64,000 bases of DNA from Gonatopus flavifemur (GCA_018340375.1 JAFFJZ010000040.1:1054001-1118000), one strand, 5' to 3'. Positions 1 to 12,925 are shown, counted from the stretch's first letter. Numbers and translations are program-made. The notes: generated by a model from the letters alone, not told the origin.

Positions 1-94
1 TATAATATTCATTTTTTGCGAATTGTACATTCGCGCGATTAACAACACACACAGCATTTCAGTTCTAAAAGATATCTAAAGCCGAATTCAAGAA

Positions 95-287
95 GTCTTA
101 TGCAACATGAAAAGATATCTTCAAGAGCTCTGAAACCGTTCTCACTTCTAAAAGATTTCTAAGTTGTCTAAAAGATATAATCTCGGAAGAAAAGTTCGAG
201 ACTTTCTAAAAGATATCTTTGAGATGTCTTTTAGAAGTAAGGACTGTTTCAGACATCTGAAAGATATCTTTTCATGTTGCATAAGAC
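95..287. repeat. Short inverted repeat (hairpin-forming)
   Basis: A 27-bp arm at 95-121 is repeated exactly as its reverse complement at 261-287. The sequence between is rich in AAAGATATCT-like words, so the fold has further weaker pairing. It may be a miniature element or a hairpin-RNA source; no target duplication was recognised. Confidence 0.6.
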
Positions 288-538
288 TCCTCAAACTTCT
301 CTTAACAATTCCTCAAAATATCTTGAAGACCAAATGTGTTGTGTGGGAAACGAATTAAGATCAAGCCCGTTCGAATAATTCAATAATTTATCATTCACGC
401 ATAGGAAATTCAGTGGGTTTTAATTCAATTCACAGGTATTTTATCAGAACATGTTATTATTCCAGATCATAGAAGATTTTCAGTCAAGAAACCAGTCCTA
501 ATAACTGCGAATTTGTTTTGATATACTGGATGTGAAGA

Positions 539-3500
539 ATGCCGAAAAGACCCTTACGTTTCGAAGATTACGGTTCCAGATCACAAAGACGCATTTATAG
601 AGAATTTATGGAAGATGAGAATGAGAATATCTATGATAATCACATGTAATGTACTCCTTTTTGAGTTTCATCGTCATGGATAATCGGTCTTCAAGAAAAT
701 CTTCCTTTTCCCTCAGACATTACCATTCCAATGTAGCAGGAGATGCGCCAGATTCTGCTTATTATGTTGACCAGTCTTTTTTTGATATGCCAATACCAAT
801 TCATTCAAGGAGACATGGCCCGAGAACGAATAATCACATATTTGATGCTGAAAATCATATTGAAGATGAAACAAAGAACTACTCAAACTGTTCTTCGAAC
901 ATTCATTCTCATATTGACGCAAAAGGTTTGGTTTAGCTTGAAATGTTCAGAATTATAATTTCGATTTCTCAAATATTAGATAATATTTTATTACTTCATG
1001 TGCAATGCTCTACTATTTTTCAAATTTGAAAAATAGTGGAAAATATTGTTAGAAATAGAATTACATAGACCTAAGGCCCTGCCCTTGGTCAAGTTAGGGC
1101 GATCTGGGCTAAGATAGGACCCTGAATGGTTCAATTTTCATAAAGGGAAATTTTTAGCAGGGAAGCTTCGGTCACCCTAGTCTACCCTGGGACAGGCTTG
1201 GGTCACCGCTAGGCTGATGGTTGTAAACAATAGGGAATCCGTACAAAAATCGAATTCTAGGAGGTTCTTTAGGATTGAGAATATATGGGGAAACTCGTTC
1301 CCTACGAATTCATTCAATACTCTTCAAACAAACTGGCTAATACGGAATAGCTAGCGTGTCAGTTAGTGATGCCGGGAGATACGAGAAAGTCGAGACGAGA
1401 CAAGAAGGCCATGGCGAGAAATGAGACGAGACAAGAATGATTTGACAAGAAACAAAATTTCTAATTAAAGGAGTGAAAAATGATATTGCCATAAAAAAAT
1501 GTCAAAATGTCGAGACGAGAAAAACCGATTCTCGTCTCGTCTCATCTCGCGGCATCCCTAGTGCCGGTAATAGTTTTAACATGAAATTGTAAATCATATC
1601 TACCCAGATAACATGTAAGCTTGTCATGAGCTTATTAAACTTCTCATTCGATTAATTTTGGGTTGCCATTGCCAACATTGTCAGTGTAAGGTTGATACGT
1701 ATGTTTATGACGACACGTAACGTTACAACATATTCAGAGTCTGTTGCTCGCTCGTTAGAGGGAAGCTTTTTTTCTATCTGGTTGTTCACAAGAGAAGCTT
1801 AATATGTTTGTTATTTACGGAAAACTGATTCCCTAGATGAAGAGGGTGAGGAAGAAGAAGAAGAAGAAGAAGGAGAAGAAGAAGAAAGTGATGATGATTA
1901 TGATGATGGTTCACACTCTGCAAATGTCAATGAAGAACCAAATAATGGTGAGAATGGAGACGATAGCCCGCTTTATGAAGGAGCTCCTATCACTCTAGCT
2001 CAGAGCATGCTGATGATATCACTCATCACTTTGCGGCACAAAGTGACTAAAGCACTACTTTCTGACATTCTCAAGTTAATAGCGCTACATTGCCCACGTC
2101 CAAATTCTTATAAAACGACTGTTTACAAATTCAAAAAATATTTCGAAAAGTTACGAACTCCTATCAAGCGGCATTTCTATTGTACGTACTGCCATTGTAG
2201 TGTACATCACAAAAACTCAGTATGCCCAACAAAACATGGGAGCCAGTCGATTTCACACTTCATTGAAGTTCCTCTTATTGACCAAGTGAAATCTCTATTT
2301 GGAAGATCAAGATTTTATCACATGCTGAATCACAAATTCACCAGAAACCGTGGAGATGTGAACAATTATGAAGATTGCTATGACGGCAATATTTACAAAC
2401 AACTGAGTCAAGATCGTGGAATACTATCGCAAAATTCCAATATCTCATTTACTTGGTATTCCGATGGAATTTCAATATTTCGATCTTCTAACTTCTGTAT
2501 TTGGCCAATACACCTTGTTATAAATGAGTTACCTTATTCAAAACGGTTCAATATTGAGAACGTCTTACTTGTGAGTCTTTGGTTTGGGTACGAAAAACCT
2601 GATCCAAATTTATTTCTACAACATCTCCGACCGAGTGTTGATGAAATTTACAGAGGCATACATGTGAAGATACCTGGATATGATGAACTGATTATGATTC
2701 GTGGAGTAATTATTCATGGTACGTGTGACTTACCCGCTATAGCGTTATTCCTGAATATGAAACAATATAACGGCCGGTATGGGTGTCAAACGTGTAAACA
2801 TCCAGGACTACGTCTGAGTACCGAGAACGTCCAGGTTTATCCTTATCAGGAATACGAATTGCGTACAGATGATGAGACTCGAGCTCACGCTCAACAGGCC
2901 TTTGAAAGTAGAGAATCAGTATGCGGAGTGAAAGGTCCAACTATATTATCCCTAATTGTATTAAATTACATCGGCGCGATGGCTGTAGATGCAATGCACT
3001 GTGTTTTTGAAGGTGTTACAAAATCACTTCTACTCTTATGGTTCCCGGCGGAGTATTCTGATCAGCCGTTTTCAATTTCACGTTATGTACGTTTCGTTGA
3101 TGACAGATTGACTTCTTTGACACCACCATCTTATATTCAAAGATCACCTCGGAGCATTGAAAATCATTTATTATATTGGAAAGCACATGAATTGAAAGCT
3201 TGGTTTTTTTAATATTCTTTACCTTTGTTGAACGGTATTATGTCTGATGAATATTTTAATCATTACAAGCTATTGGTATTAGGTATTTGCCTATTATATT
3301 CAAACAGCATATCCGATAGCATGATTGAAATTGCAAACAGAGCGTTACATGAATTCGTAAGAAGATTTGAAGTATTGTATGGACTGAGATACATGAGTAG
3401 CAATGTGCATCAATTATCACACCTTGCAGAAAGCGTGCGGAAATGTGGGCCGCTGTGGACTACTTCATGTTTTCCATTCGAGAGTTTGAACGGTACCATC

Positions 3501-4175
3501 AAGAAATTAGTCCGCGGAAGTAATTTCGCGGAATTACAAATCTTATCTAGCGTCTCATTGAATTTAAATATTTCTTCGATGAAACATGAGAAATTAAGAA
3601 TGGACAATGAAGTGCACTCATATTGCAATAATTTAACTTATAAGGTGCAACGCATGAAGAGGAGGTATATTTCAAGTAATATTTATGCAATTGGTAGATT
3701 CACAACAATTTCACAATTACCAGAAGATGTACAGGATGCATTGAATATTTGTGGTTGTACGGGAACGAATTATCATTTTTTCAATGGATTATATCGAGAT
3801 AAATTCTTATATGTTGCTCAATCATATAAAAAGCCATCAAAGACAAATAACACATGTGCAAAATTTATGTTCCAAGGGGGCTTCCATGTTGGGATTATCA
3901 AGACATTTGTCAGAATCACGGATTGTAGTTGCCACAATGTATGCAACTGCGATGCAGAATATTATGCTATCATAAAAAAATATATTGTTCAAACGCCATT
4001 TTCTACCTCAATCGATAACACATTTATACCGTTCATACATGAAGTTGTTTCATCGAGTCATGAAACCATTGCCATTGATGTGAATCATTTGGATTCTATT
4101 TGTTTTCATTTGAAAGTTCGGAATGAAGAAGTGACTTATATTGTGGAACCAATTAATAGAGTAGAGTTCGAATAA
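539..4175 (+). pseudogene. CACTA-like (tnp2-type) transposase gene, three exons, one in-frame stop
   Basis: The model is exon 1 at 539-645 (ATG at 539), exon 2 at 717-925 and exon 3 at 1837-4175. Introns have GT/AG borders and the phases match: AT plus A across intron 1, and G plus AT across intron 2. The joined frame is 884 codons. Order of parts: a basic N-terminus, an acidic Glu-run (from about 1839), a Cys/His cluster (CTYCHCSVHH, CPTKH), then the tnp2-like core with CDLPAIALFLNMKQYNG, CQTCKHPG, GVKGPT, VDAMHCVFEGV and, after the stop, CFPFESLNGTIKKLV. These blocks resemble plant En/Spm-type tnp2 and its animal relatives, which act as DNA transposases in the nucleus. A single TAA at 3210-3212 interrupts one unbroken frame, where a Tyr-like codon is expected (AWFF-stop-YSLP). 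An AATAAA lies near 4489. Element ends were not found. Family call is good; the N-terminal exons rest on phase agreement. Confidence 0.8.
1364..1560. mobile_element. MITE-like element in intron 2 of the CACTA-like gene
   Basis: The ends read TAGTGATGCCGGGAGA on the left and, as reverse complement on the right, TAGGGATGCCGCGAGA. Both are followed inward by repeated GAGACGAGAC words. The 197-bp unit folds back on itself. No clear target duplication is left, so it is probably old; the superfamily is unknown. Confidence 0.6.
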
Positions 4176-4713
4176 TTTCAAAACCGATTATCACTTGGAG
4201 TCAATCGCAATCCTGAACATTGGGTATTTTGAAGTATTTTTTAGACAACCTTGTGATATGAATATTATGTATCAGAAATATGTTACCGTGAAAATGCGTT
4301 TATTTTGTTCGCATTCCATTTTATATATTTTGAAACGTTTTAAAACATACTTCATAAAATTTTCCATTTTTCAATGATATTGAGATTTGTTCGATTGTTA
4401 TCAACTGTTCTGTATCACGTTATGAGTTTCCTAAATATCTCATCACCTTTTCATGATAAGTTTATAACCTTCCTTCATGTTTTATACGAATAAAACATCT
4501 CCTGAAAAATATGATTGTTATGGAATTTTTTATTTGAAAGTAAATTGATTTGGAAAATCATATCACCCACACTCCATTTCGCTTTGGAGGATTACAATGT
4601 CACTGTACGGAAAATTTCTCCTCTCATAGTAAATTGTGCTGGAAAGTTATATCCCTTCCCTGCTGTAAAATCTTCTTCAATCCAGATGAAACCTCATCGA
4701 TTGTGTTTCAAGT
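4176..4713. other. 3' flank of CACTA-like gene, no further gene seen
   Basis: AT-rich sequence with the AATAAA near 4489. Short ORFs here are random-looking. A terminal repeat of the CACTA element could lie here but I could not identify one. Confidence 0.4.
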
Positions 4714-4929
4714 AGGGTAAGATGGGGTAAGATGACCATTGTCGTGTTCAGTGCTGTATGTTACTGTAGAAGAGGTTAGGAAATATATGCAACAATCAAA
4801 CAAATGACAAAAGATGCGTCTTACAAACGACAATCTACCTTACCAATCGTTGAATTTTCTATCAATTCGTTTTACTGTAAGATCCAAATGATTGTTTTAC
4901 CCCGTGGTCATTTTACCCCATCTTACCCT
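4714..4929. mobile_element. 216-bp MITE with 25-bp terminal inverted repeats
   Basis: The left end AGGGTAAGATGGGGTAAGAT and its continuation at 4714-4738 match the reverse complement of 4905-4929 at 24 of 25 positions. There is no coding capacity. Flanks do not show an obvious target duplication, so the exact borders are uncertain. Confidence 0.75.
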
Positions 4930-5150
4930 CCACACATCAAACCGCACAAGCTTTTGGGTTACATCTGTTTTGATTGGAGTTGATGAGAGAAGTTGCTGGT
5001 ACCAGATGAAATTCCATCAAATCTCATGAGGCTTTTACAATCACATAGAATCTCATAGCTACTGTTTCAAATACTCATATCGAACCTCATGAACACTTAT
5101 GAAACTGAATCGAAACCCATAAAACCGGCCTATGCGGTTTTATGGGAATT

Positions 5151-6175
5151 GAGCCCCCGGATCGAAAAACTCGCTGAGCGCTCGAACACGGAGAAAAGTA
5201 TTGTCCAAGCCGTGACATCACACGTCGAAATCAAAAGTTGGAATTTGGAAAATTGAAAAATACTGGGCTATAGGTCTTGAAAAATCCATGTGAGTGTCCG
5301 TTTACGATTTCTTTTTTTGATCAATAGTTTTTGAGATAAAAAATGAAAACTACTCATTTTTTCGTACCAAAATTGAATGTTTTTCAACATTCAACTCGTT
5401 CGATCTCATTCATTTTTCAAGATATCGAAATAAATTTCATCAATTCTTGTTCGTGAGATCTGCCCGAAGACAATGATGTCCATAAAAATTTGAAAAATTG
5501 ATAATAAATTGATAAATTCTTAATCCGAAGTGATGATCATGTCTTTGATGCTTTGGAGTAAAAAAGAGTCGAGTGAAGTAGGAGCTACGAAAAACTTCCA
5601 GTGACAAAGTTGTTCGTTAATAAATGAACTAACTTTGTGGAAAATTTCAGATCGATTGGACAATTAGTTTGTGAGATATAGGCATTTTTTCATTAGCGCG
5701 CAACGGAATTTTTCATGAGTTCGCGTCATTCATCTACTGATTGTCAGCGTCCGCAGGAAAGATCATATTCACTCGATTTCTCAACATACGTTTACTTTTT
5801 TTGCATCGGAGAATCCAAATATCGAAGACATTTGTAAAATTCATGATCGATTTTTCATTATAAACAATTCAATTATTTAAAACCCTTTTACAGATCAACT
5901 ATCGATATTGGGTGGAAATCGTTCGGGAAGTCTTTCTTTTCTGAGAAGTAAATGAATTTTAGAATATTCAATGAATGTTCAACTCAATTTTCGAAATATT
6001 GTTCTTTTAAAATCGAGCATACCGCGTGTAACAATATAGTTATCTGAATATTGAAAATACTCCAGAAGTTACTTATGTTATATCCGATTCCACTTATGTT
6101 TCCGTAAATGATTCAAACTTCGATAAAATATCCTTTGTCTGGAAAGAAACAATGCCACTTCTCGTGTTTACAAAC
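5151..6175 (+). repeat. Left terminal inverted repeat of copy A
   Basis: Pairs with 9423-10447 over the full length. The homology stops after CTCGTGTTTACAAAC on the left and GTTTGTTCACACGAG on the right. Confidence 0.9.
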
Positions 6176-6802
6176 ATAGTACTAACAAAAGGTCCGAAGC
6201 ACCTGGGAGGAACGCTAAAGATATTCAGTTGAAACCAGATAGAGTTTTTCCATTCACGTGAAATAGTTATTTTACTCAGTTAAAAATTGGAGTTCAAAAT
6301 TTCTGTGACGTTCGTTTATTTTCTTTTCCAAGACCCTCAGAAATGAAAATTTCCATTCTTCACGATTGAATCAAGAATTCCTTTGCACATGATAGTATTT
6401 TGAACATTTGTCTCATTACATTACACACCAATCATATATTCCTACCTAGAATATCAGCGAGAAAGTATTAAAATGTGAATGTATGTTTAGCTACATTAGT
6501 GGGAACGATTTTCCATGCATGCAATGCCAATTCATCAAGAAATTCCAAGGTTGTATGTTTTTCCATACTAATGTGATGATATTTACCTCCATGAAGTTGC
6601 CGCTACAAAATTCGGAAAGAATTAGTTCTCCCATAATTGTTCGTATTCCATTTATTTTTTATCGCGTCGCAATCAGTGTGAACGATTCGTCCGTAAACAA
6701 GAGTTGAAAATACGGAAGTCTACGGAATAATTCATTGCTGTATAATTTGATGCGGTTGAACCAAGTTTGTGCGTTTCGGATCATCAATTTTTTCTCAGAA
6801 TA

Positions 6803-9223
6803 ATGGCAGATCAGCAATTTGTCGAATCTGCTGTTCGAAAAAGAACAAAGAATGAAAATTCTTGGAAATCAAATGGAAAGAAATCTGCTAAAAATGAGGT
6901 AAGTTATATTTCATCCCAGTCCCTATGAAATATTATAATAATCTCAAAGAAAATCTCCCCTCAAATTTTGTTCAAAAAAACTTTCCTGTTTCCAAATCTT
7001 TTATTTCAAAATATCTTAGCGAGAAACTTTTCATTAAAAAGTTACTCGAGAAGAAATTGCCTATCATTATCTAAAGAATTATTTCGAGATATATTTCAAA
7101 TATTCACAAAGTTTTTTGACGTTCCTTTCGAAAACTATTTCCTTCCTATCATCTAATATTTTGAATAAGATGAACAAAAATTAATAACAATTCTCTTTCC
7201 AGAATTGGGAAAATTATTCTCAATATTATCTCATTATTTATTTGTTTTAAATTCCAATTAATTGGTGCGAGAATGTTTCACGAACTCTCGTCAATTTTAT
7301 TATTCTTCATGAAACTTACAGTTTCCCATACAACTTTATGATTTCAATGAGATTGAAATTTTCATCACGCAGAATATTTTCTCCGCGTTGCAAAGTATAC
7401 GGAACTGAGTGATCATGTTTAGGAAGGGAAGAGTTTTTCATTTTCGAAACTCAGATTTGTGAGATCAAAATGCTTTTCTGACCATGCTGGGAGAAACTTT
7501 GAGACATTATGAAAAGTATGTAGAATTGTGAACAACATATTCATTGTATTCCATAAATATGTATTGAATTTTGTTTAGGGTGGAGAATATGTTTCACATT
7601 CCGGGATGGAAGTTATACCAGCCAAAGCATACAAACCTGTTGCATCTTGTTGCCCTAAAGAATGTTTTCGGAAAATTAGTGTTGAAAATCAAGAAAAGTT
7701 CTTTGAAGGATTTTGGACATTAAGTGGAGAATATAAATCACAAAACATCATGCTTAGTGGATTAATGCGAATGAATGATTCTAATTCAATTGAAAATACT
7801 GGAAACAGACTCATCCTATGGAAGTATTGTTTCCATTATCAGTCAACACACGAAACTGTATGTCAGAAATTCCTATGTTCTTTATTGTCAATAGGAAGAG
7901 GTAGATTTACGACTATTCAGAAAAAACTAAAAAATAATGAATCATTAAGCGATAATCGAGGTACGCACGCGCATCATGTAGTTCATCTCAGATGAAATGA
8001 AAAAAATGATTCATGAACATTGTTTATCAATACCACATTGTGAATCTCATCATAAACGAGAGGAGTCGACGTTACAATATTTCGAAAATCCAGAATTAAC
8101 TTTGACTAAATTATACGATTTATTTGTTGAATATTTTAAAAAAGTTACAAATGATGATTCTGGACCTCCAATATCTGAATCAACTTACAGCAAATATTTT
8201 AATCATAATCTGAATTCTTCCTTTTCATCACCACGCACTGATGTTTGTGACTTTTGTTATTCGTACGAGGAAGATACAAACAATCTTGAACTGCAAAATC
8301 ACAAACAAAAAGTAGAAAATTACAGGCGTTTGAAAGATAAAATGCTTCAAGAAGAAAGGGTTCTTTGTATGGAATTTGATTTTGGCCAAAACTTACCACT
8401 ACCCAAAATACCTGTTTCCGATCAGTTTTATAGGAGGTTAATCTGGCTACATCTCTTCAATAATCATGTCTTTGGTAAACACAAACGCAGTTATATGTAT
8501 TTTTTCATAGAAGGGAAACTCAAAAAAGGTGCAAACACCGTATGTAATCTTCTTTTCGATGCTATTATGCGAGAACTTGCCTTGGATTATTATGATAAAA
8601 TTTATTTATTTTCGGACAATTGTGGAGGGCAAAACAAGCATTATTTATTCCTCACTTTTATGTCAATGCTTTCTAAAAAACTTGAAATAAAAATAGAGCA
8701 TATTTATCCAGTACGCGGCCATTCCTATTGTTCCTGCGATAGGAATTTTGGGATGTATGGTCGAAAGAAAAAAAAAGTGGAAAAAATAGAAACAGATGAT
8801 GATTATTATCGTATGATTGAAAGCGCTAGAGATCCACCATTCACTATTTTAGAAGAATCCGACTATACCGTGCATGATTTTGAGATACTCATTCCGAAAG
8901 CAATCATATTACCTAAAAACTTGCGTATTCGCGATGCGGTGAGAATTTCTTACTTTCCAAACAGTAATATCAGTATATATGAGAATTACGATCGAGAGGC
9001 TAAAAATTTTATAATAGGAAATGAAATTCAATTTGATGATCTGTTGAAAACTCCACTGGCGAATGCTGTTGGGATAAATCAAGAGGAACTGAACGATGTG
9101 CAAAAATTGATGCAGTATTTGAGTATTGACGGGAGGGCATTTTTCAATGATCTAATAGAACAGAATTCTAATGAGAAACCAGCAAAGAAATCTTCAAAGC
9201 AGTGTTTGTTGGAGGGGAAATAA
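6803..9223 (+). pseudogene. Sola-like transposase of copy A (GGQNK family), one frameshift
   Basis: Exon 1 is 6803-6898 (ATG at 6803; GAG|GTAAGT donor) and exon 2 is 7579-9223 (TTTAG acceptor). Both borders are phase 0. The N-terminus is basic. An upstream domain starts near PVASCCPKECFRKISVENQE. Next come ESHHKREESTLQYFENPELT and a Cys cluster (RTDVCDFC). The C-terminal half has CMEFDFGQNLPLPK, then SDNCGGQNKHYLFL, then RGHSYCSCDRNFGMYG. The Asp residues in these three blocks are candidates for a DDD catalytic site; the same blocks recur in copies B and C. The frame breaks once near 7985: HHVV must shift by one base to continue as ISDEMKKMIHEH. A 31-base intron there would also restore frame but is too short to be credible. 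An AATAAA follows at 9308. The homologous family is known from many insects, usually without an assigned function. Exactly one lesion makes this a recent copy. Confidence 0.8.
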
Positions 9224-9422
9224 ATGGATAAGACAGGTTGAAGAAAAATATAAATGTCCATAATATTGTTAAGAACATTGTACAATATAGTTTGTGGGAA
9301 CTATCTCAATAAATCATGAATTCAATATCAAGCATTGGATGGCATAACTATACTTCATCATTCACATTGTCACCAAACGAAACCACGATTTGATGCAATG
9401 GTAAAACGGTGATTACTACCGT

Positions 9423-10447
9423 GTTTGTTCACACGAGAAGGGGCGTTGTTTCTTTTCAGACAAAGGATATTTTATCGAAGTTTGAATCATTTACGGAAAC
9501 ATAAGTGGAATCGGATATAACATAAGTAACTTCTGGAGTATTTTCAATATTCAGATAACTATATTGTTACACGCGGTATGCTCGATTTTAAAAGAACAAT
9601 ATTTCGAAAATTGAGTTGAACATTCATTGAATATTCTAAAATTCATTTACTTCTCAGAAAAGAAAGACTTCCCGAACGATTTCCACCCAATATCGATAGT
9701 TGATCTGTAAAAGGGTTTTAAATAATTGAATTGTTTATAATGAAAAATCGATCATGAATTTTACAAATGTCTTCGATATTTGGATTCTCCGATGCAAAAA
9801 AAGTAAACGTATGTTGAGAAATCGAGTGAATATGATCTTTCCTGCGGACGCTGACAATCAGTAGATGAATGACGCGAACTCATGAAAAATTCCGTTGCGC
9901 GCTAATGAAAAAATGCCTATATCTCACAAACTAATTGTCCAATCGATCTGAAATTTTCCACAAAGTTAGTTCATTTATTAACGAACAACTTTGTCACTGG
10001 AAGTTTTTCGTAGCTCCTACTTCACTCGACTCTTTTTTACTCCAAAGCATCAAAGACATGATCATCACTTCGGATTAAGAATTTATCAATTTATTATCAA
10101 TTTTTCAAATTTTTATGGACATCATTGTCTTCGGGCAGATCTCACGAACAAGAATTGATAAAATTTATTTCGATATCTTGAAAAATGAATGAGATCGAAC
10201 GAGTTGAATGTTGAAAAACATTCAATTTTGGTACGAAAAAATGAGTAGTTTTCATTTTTTATCTCAAAAACTATTGATCAAAAAAAGAAATCGTAAACGG
10301 ACACTCACATGGATTTTCCAAGACCTATAGCCCAGTATTTTTCAATTTTCCAAATTCCAACTTTTGATTTCGACGTGTGACGTTACGGCTTGGACAATAC
10401 TTTTCTCCGTGTTCGAGCGCTCAGCGAGTTTTTCGATCCGGGGGCTC
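9423..10447 (-). repeat. Right terminal inverted repeat of copy A
   Basis: Reverse complement of 5151-6175, nearly identical and of equal length. It ends at GGGGGCTC next to AATT. Confidence 0.9.
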
Positions 10448-10617
10448 AATTCTGAAACAGGGAAGTGGAAATCCTTTGGTAATTCACGCTTTTCACGCTC
10501 TTCCACAGAGTAACTGGACATAAAACCGGTTTAAAATCGGTGGATCTCGAGTTTTTCTCTAGCACAGCGTTGCCAGCTCTGTAAATGAGGAGAATATAAC
10601 TACTAAGATCTCTTACT

Positions 10618-11274
10618 CCTTGGGGAACCGATTTTCCCATACGTTATTCCATTTCATGGGAATACATGGTCAAAGTATGGGAAATCGTCTTTTCAATACT
10701 CTATTCCGCTTTGAGAGAGTACAAGATTGCATTTTGGGAAATCGTCTCATCCATACTCTATTCCGCTTTGAAAGAGTACAAGATTGCATTTTGGGAAATC
10801 GTCTCATCCATACTCCATTTCGCTTTGAGAGAGTACATTGTTGCAGTTTCAGGAATCATCTCACCAATACTCCATTCCACTTTGAGGAATTATATTCTCG
10901 CAGTTTGGGAAATCGTCTTGCCCATACTCCATTCCGCTTCGAAGGGGTAGATTTTCGCAGTTTCAAAAATGGTGTCACCCATACTTCATTTCGCTTTGAT
11001 AGAGTACATTGTTGCAGGTTCAGAAATTGTCTCACCAATACTCCATTTCACTTTGAGGAAGTACCTTGTGGCAGTTTGGGAAATCGTCCCGCCCATACTT
11101 TATTCCATTTTGTGGGGATACATCGTCAAAGTACGGGAAATCGTCTTTTCGATACTCTATTTTGCTTTGAGAGAGTCCATGAGCGCAGTTTGGGAAATTG
11201 TCTCACCCATATTCCATTCCGCTTTGAAGGAGTAGAATGTCGCAGTTTCAGTAATCGTCTCACTCATAACAGTA
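10618..11274 (+). repeat. 57-bp minisatellite, about 11.5 units
   Basis: Units share words such as GGGAAATCGTCTCA and CCATACTCCATTCCGCTTTG, repeating every 57 bases with substitutions. Because 57 is a multiple of three, several frames stay open (19-residue periodicity, for example GNRLIHTLFRFERV). I read these as by-products of the array, not as a gene. Confidence 0.85.
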
Positions 11275-12236
11275 TCATAGTAACGGAAATGGTCTCTCCC
11301 ATAACTGATCCGATTTTCAGGGAGTATGGGATTACAGTATGGGAAACGGCCAGTAGCGAGATTACACCTGTACTATGGTATAGACTCTGGGATTGACTTT
11401 GGCCAAGACTAATGCCAGACTCTTTCCCATACTCTTTTTTTCCGCGCGGGCAAGTACAGTCTTTTTGATCATCTAAGCTTCATCATTTCCTAGATTTGAA
11501 ATGTTCAGAAAAAAGTGAGCGAATGATAAACCTACAACCATTCATAGAGATAGCGATAATAGGATATTATGAAATCGTATTATTCCTAAAAATTATAATG
11601 ATGATGGATATAAATAAAAAATTATAATCCTCTCGATTATTGGAGGAACTTATATGATTGAAAATGTTCATTCAAGTACATTATCACTTGAACCACTGGT
11701 TTCTTCATTTAAAAGGTTTATTCGATGAATAAAAATGGTTTCTTTCCGAAAAATGTAAATTTCAAAAAATCTTTTTTTTCTGTTCTTCTCCTTCAATGTA
11801 CAGCACTGGCGCACGGGTTGAGTGATCGCCCCATTTCCACGACGCACCACCCAGACCGAGAGTGGGGTTCTGTCGCGGATCTTTGGAGGGTTAATCCGTC
11901 GAAGTCACACCAAATATTCATGTGGAGGTCACACGAGGCCTTCTCCGACCCGTAGCCAAAGGGACAGGTGCTGTTCGCCCATTCTTAGAATATTGTTGCC
12001 GAAATTCATATCTCGGGAGCAGTGTCAGACCAGCTTGCATCAAGGTCATCGGCTGGGAATTCTGCTGTCCCACTGGACGGGTCATACTCTTGAATGTATC
12101 AAGATTTCATCATAATTCTTGAACAATAAAAAGGTGAACGGAAGACTGAATGGACACCCCGAATGCCGAAGGGCCCCTGGTGATTGCCAGGGAGCCGGGT
12201 GGACAAGTCCAACACTGCTCAGGGGTGATCTTTCTT
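11275..12236. other. Non-genic stretch with a GC-rich island of unknown origin
   Basis: From about 11795 to 12235 the sequence is much richer in G and C than its surroundings. It includes CCCTGGTGATTGCCAGGG, which can form a small hairpin. Overlapping ORFs of 66-97 codons have no family motif I recognise. It may be a fragment of a retroelement or a transferred piece. Confidence 0.35.
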
Positions 12237-12559
12237 ATCCCAGGCAGGAGGCTAATATCAATTCGATAGCAAATTGATATCTAGCTGATCAAGATGACAT
12301 CAGAAAAATTTGGTTGGCTAATTCAAGATCGACACTCTGTATTTTTCGACGTCTTTTCGATATTTTTCTAAAGCATATTATGTATGACAAAAACTCATTC
12401 ATGAACACAGTTTGAGAATATTTTGATCGGGGAAGAATTTTAAAGGTAGTTTAAGATCCAATATCGGAATGATATCGAATTGACATCCAGTCGAGATCAT
12501 TTGTTATTTTTCCTTACAGCGGGTGAAAAACCATACACTGTATTTATCCAACAGTGTTT

Positions 12560-12925
12560 TTGGAGGTGTAATTTTTAAAAAACGTCCCGCTCAAGCGGTA
12601 TTCATTTTTCATTTCAGAAAATTCTGAATCGATTGGTATATATCCCACGGATATAAATTTTTGGAATTTTTTCATCAATTTGCTTCAGCACTTGATGAAA
12701 TTTGAAGGTACACTCCTTAAAAAACGTTCCTCTCAAGTGCTATTCATTTTTCATTTCAGAAGATTCTGAATCGATTGGTATATATCCCACGGTGACAAAT
12801 TTTTGAAATTTTTTCATGGGTCTGCTCCAGCACTTGGCAAAATTTGGAGGTGCCCTTTGAAAAAAACGTTCCTCTCAAATTCTATTCATTCTTCATTTCA
12901 GGGAATTCTGAATCGATTTAACTGA
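12560..12925 (+). repeat. 142-bp tandem repeat, about 2.6 copies
   Basis: AACGTCCCGCTCAAG (12581), AACGTTCCTCTCAAG (12723) and AACGTTCCTCTCAAA (12865) recur every 142 bp. Each is followed by TTCATTTTTCATTTCAG-like text and TTCTGAATCGATT. Confidence 0.85.

Larger units (their letters stand above)
5151..10447 (+). mobile_element. Complete 5.3-kb DNA transposon, Sola-like (copy A), long TIRs, AATT target duplication
   Basis: The element starts GAGCCCCCGGATCG and ends with its reverse complement. It is bordered on both sides by AATT (5147-5150 and 10448-10451), a 4-bp target duplication. Both arms are about 1025 bp and nearly identical, with isolated differences (for example near 5210 against 10385). 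The interior holds one transposase gene on the plus strand. A 4-bp duplication, long TIRs and a single multi-domain transposase would fit the Sola superfamily; that name is inference, while the borders are directly visible. Confidence 0.85.

Noticed and set aside
7945..8000. Very short intron with GT/AG borders in the copy A transposase
   Set aside because: It would be about 31 bases, too short for splicing; a one-base insertion explains the frame change and keeps the conserved residues.
10620..11396. 258-codon repeat protein
   Set aside because: Overlapping open frames on the same array show that openness follows from the 57-bp period; no domain seen.
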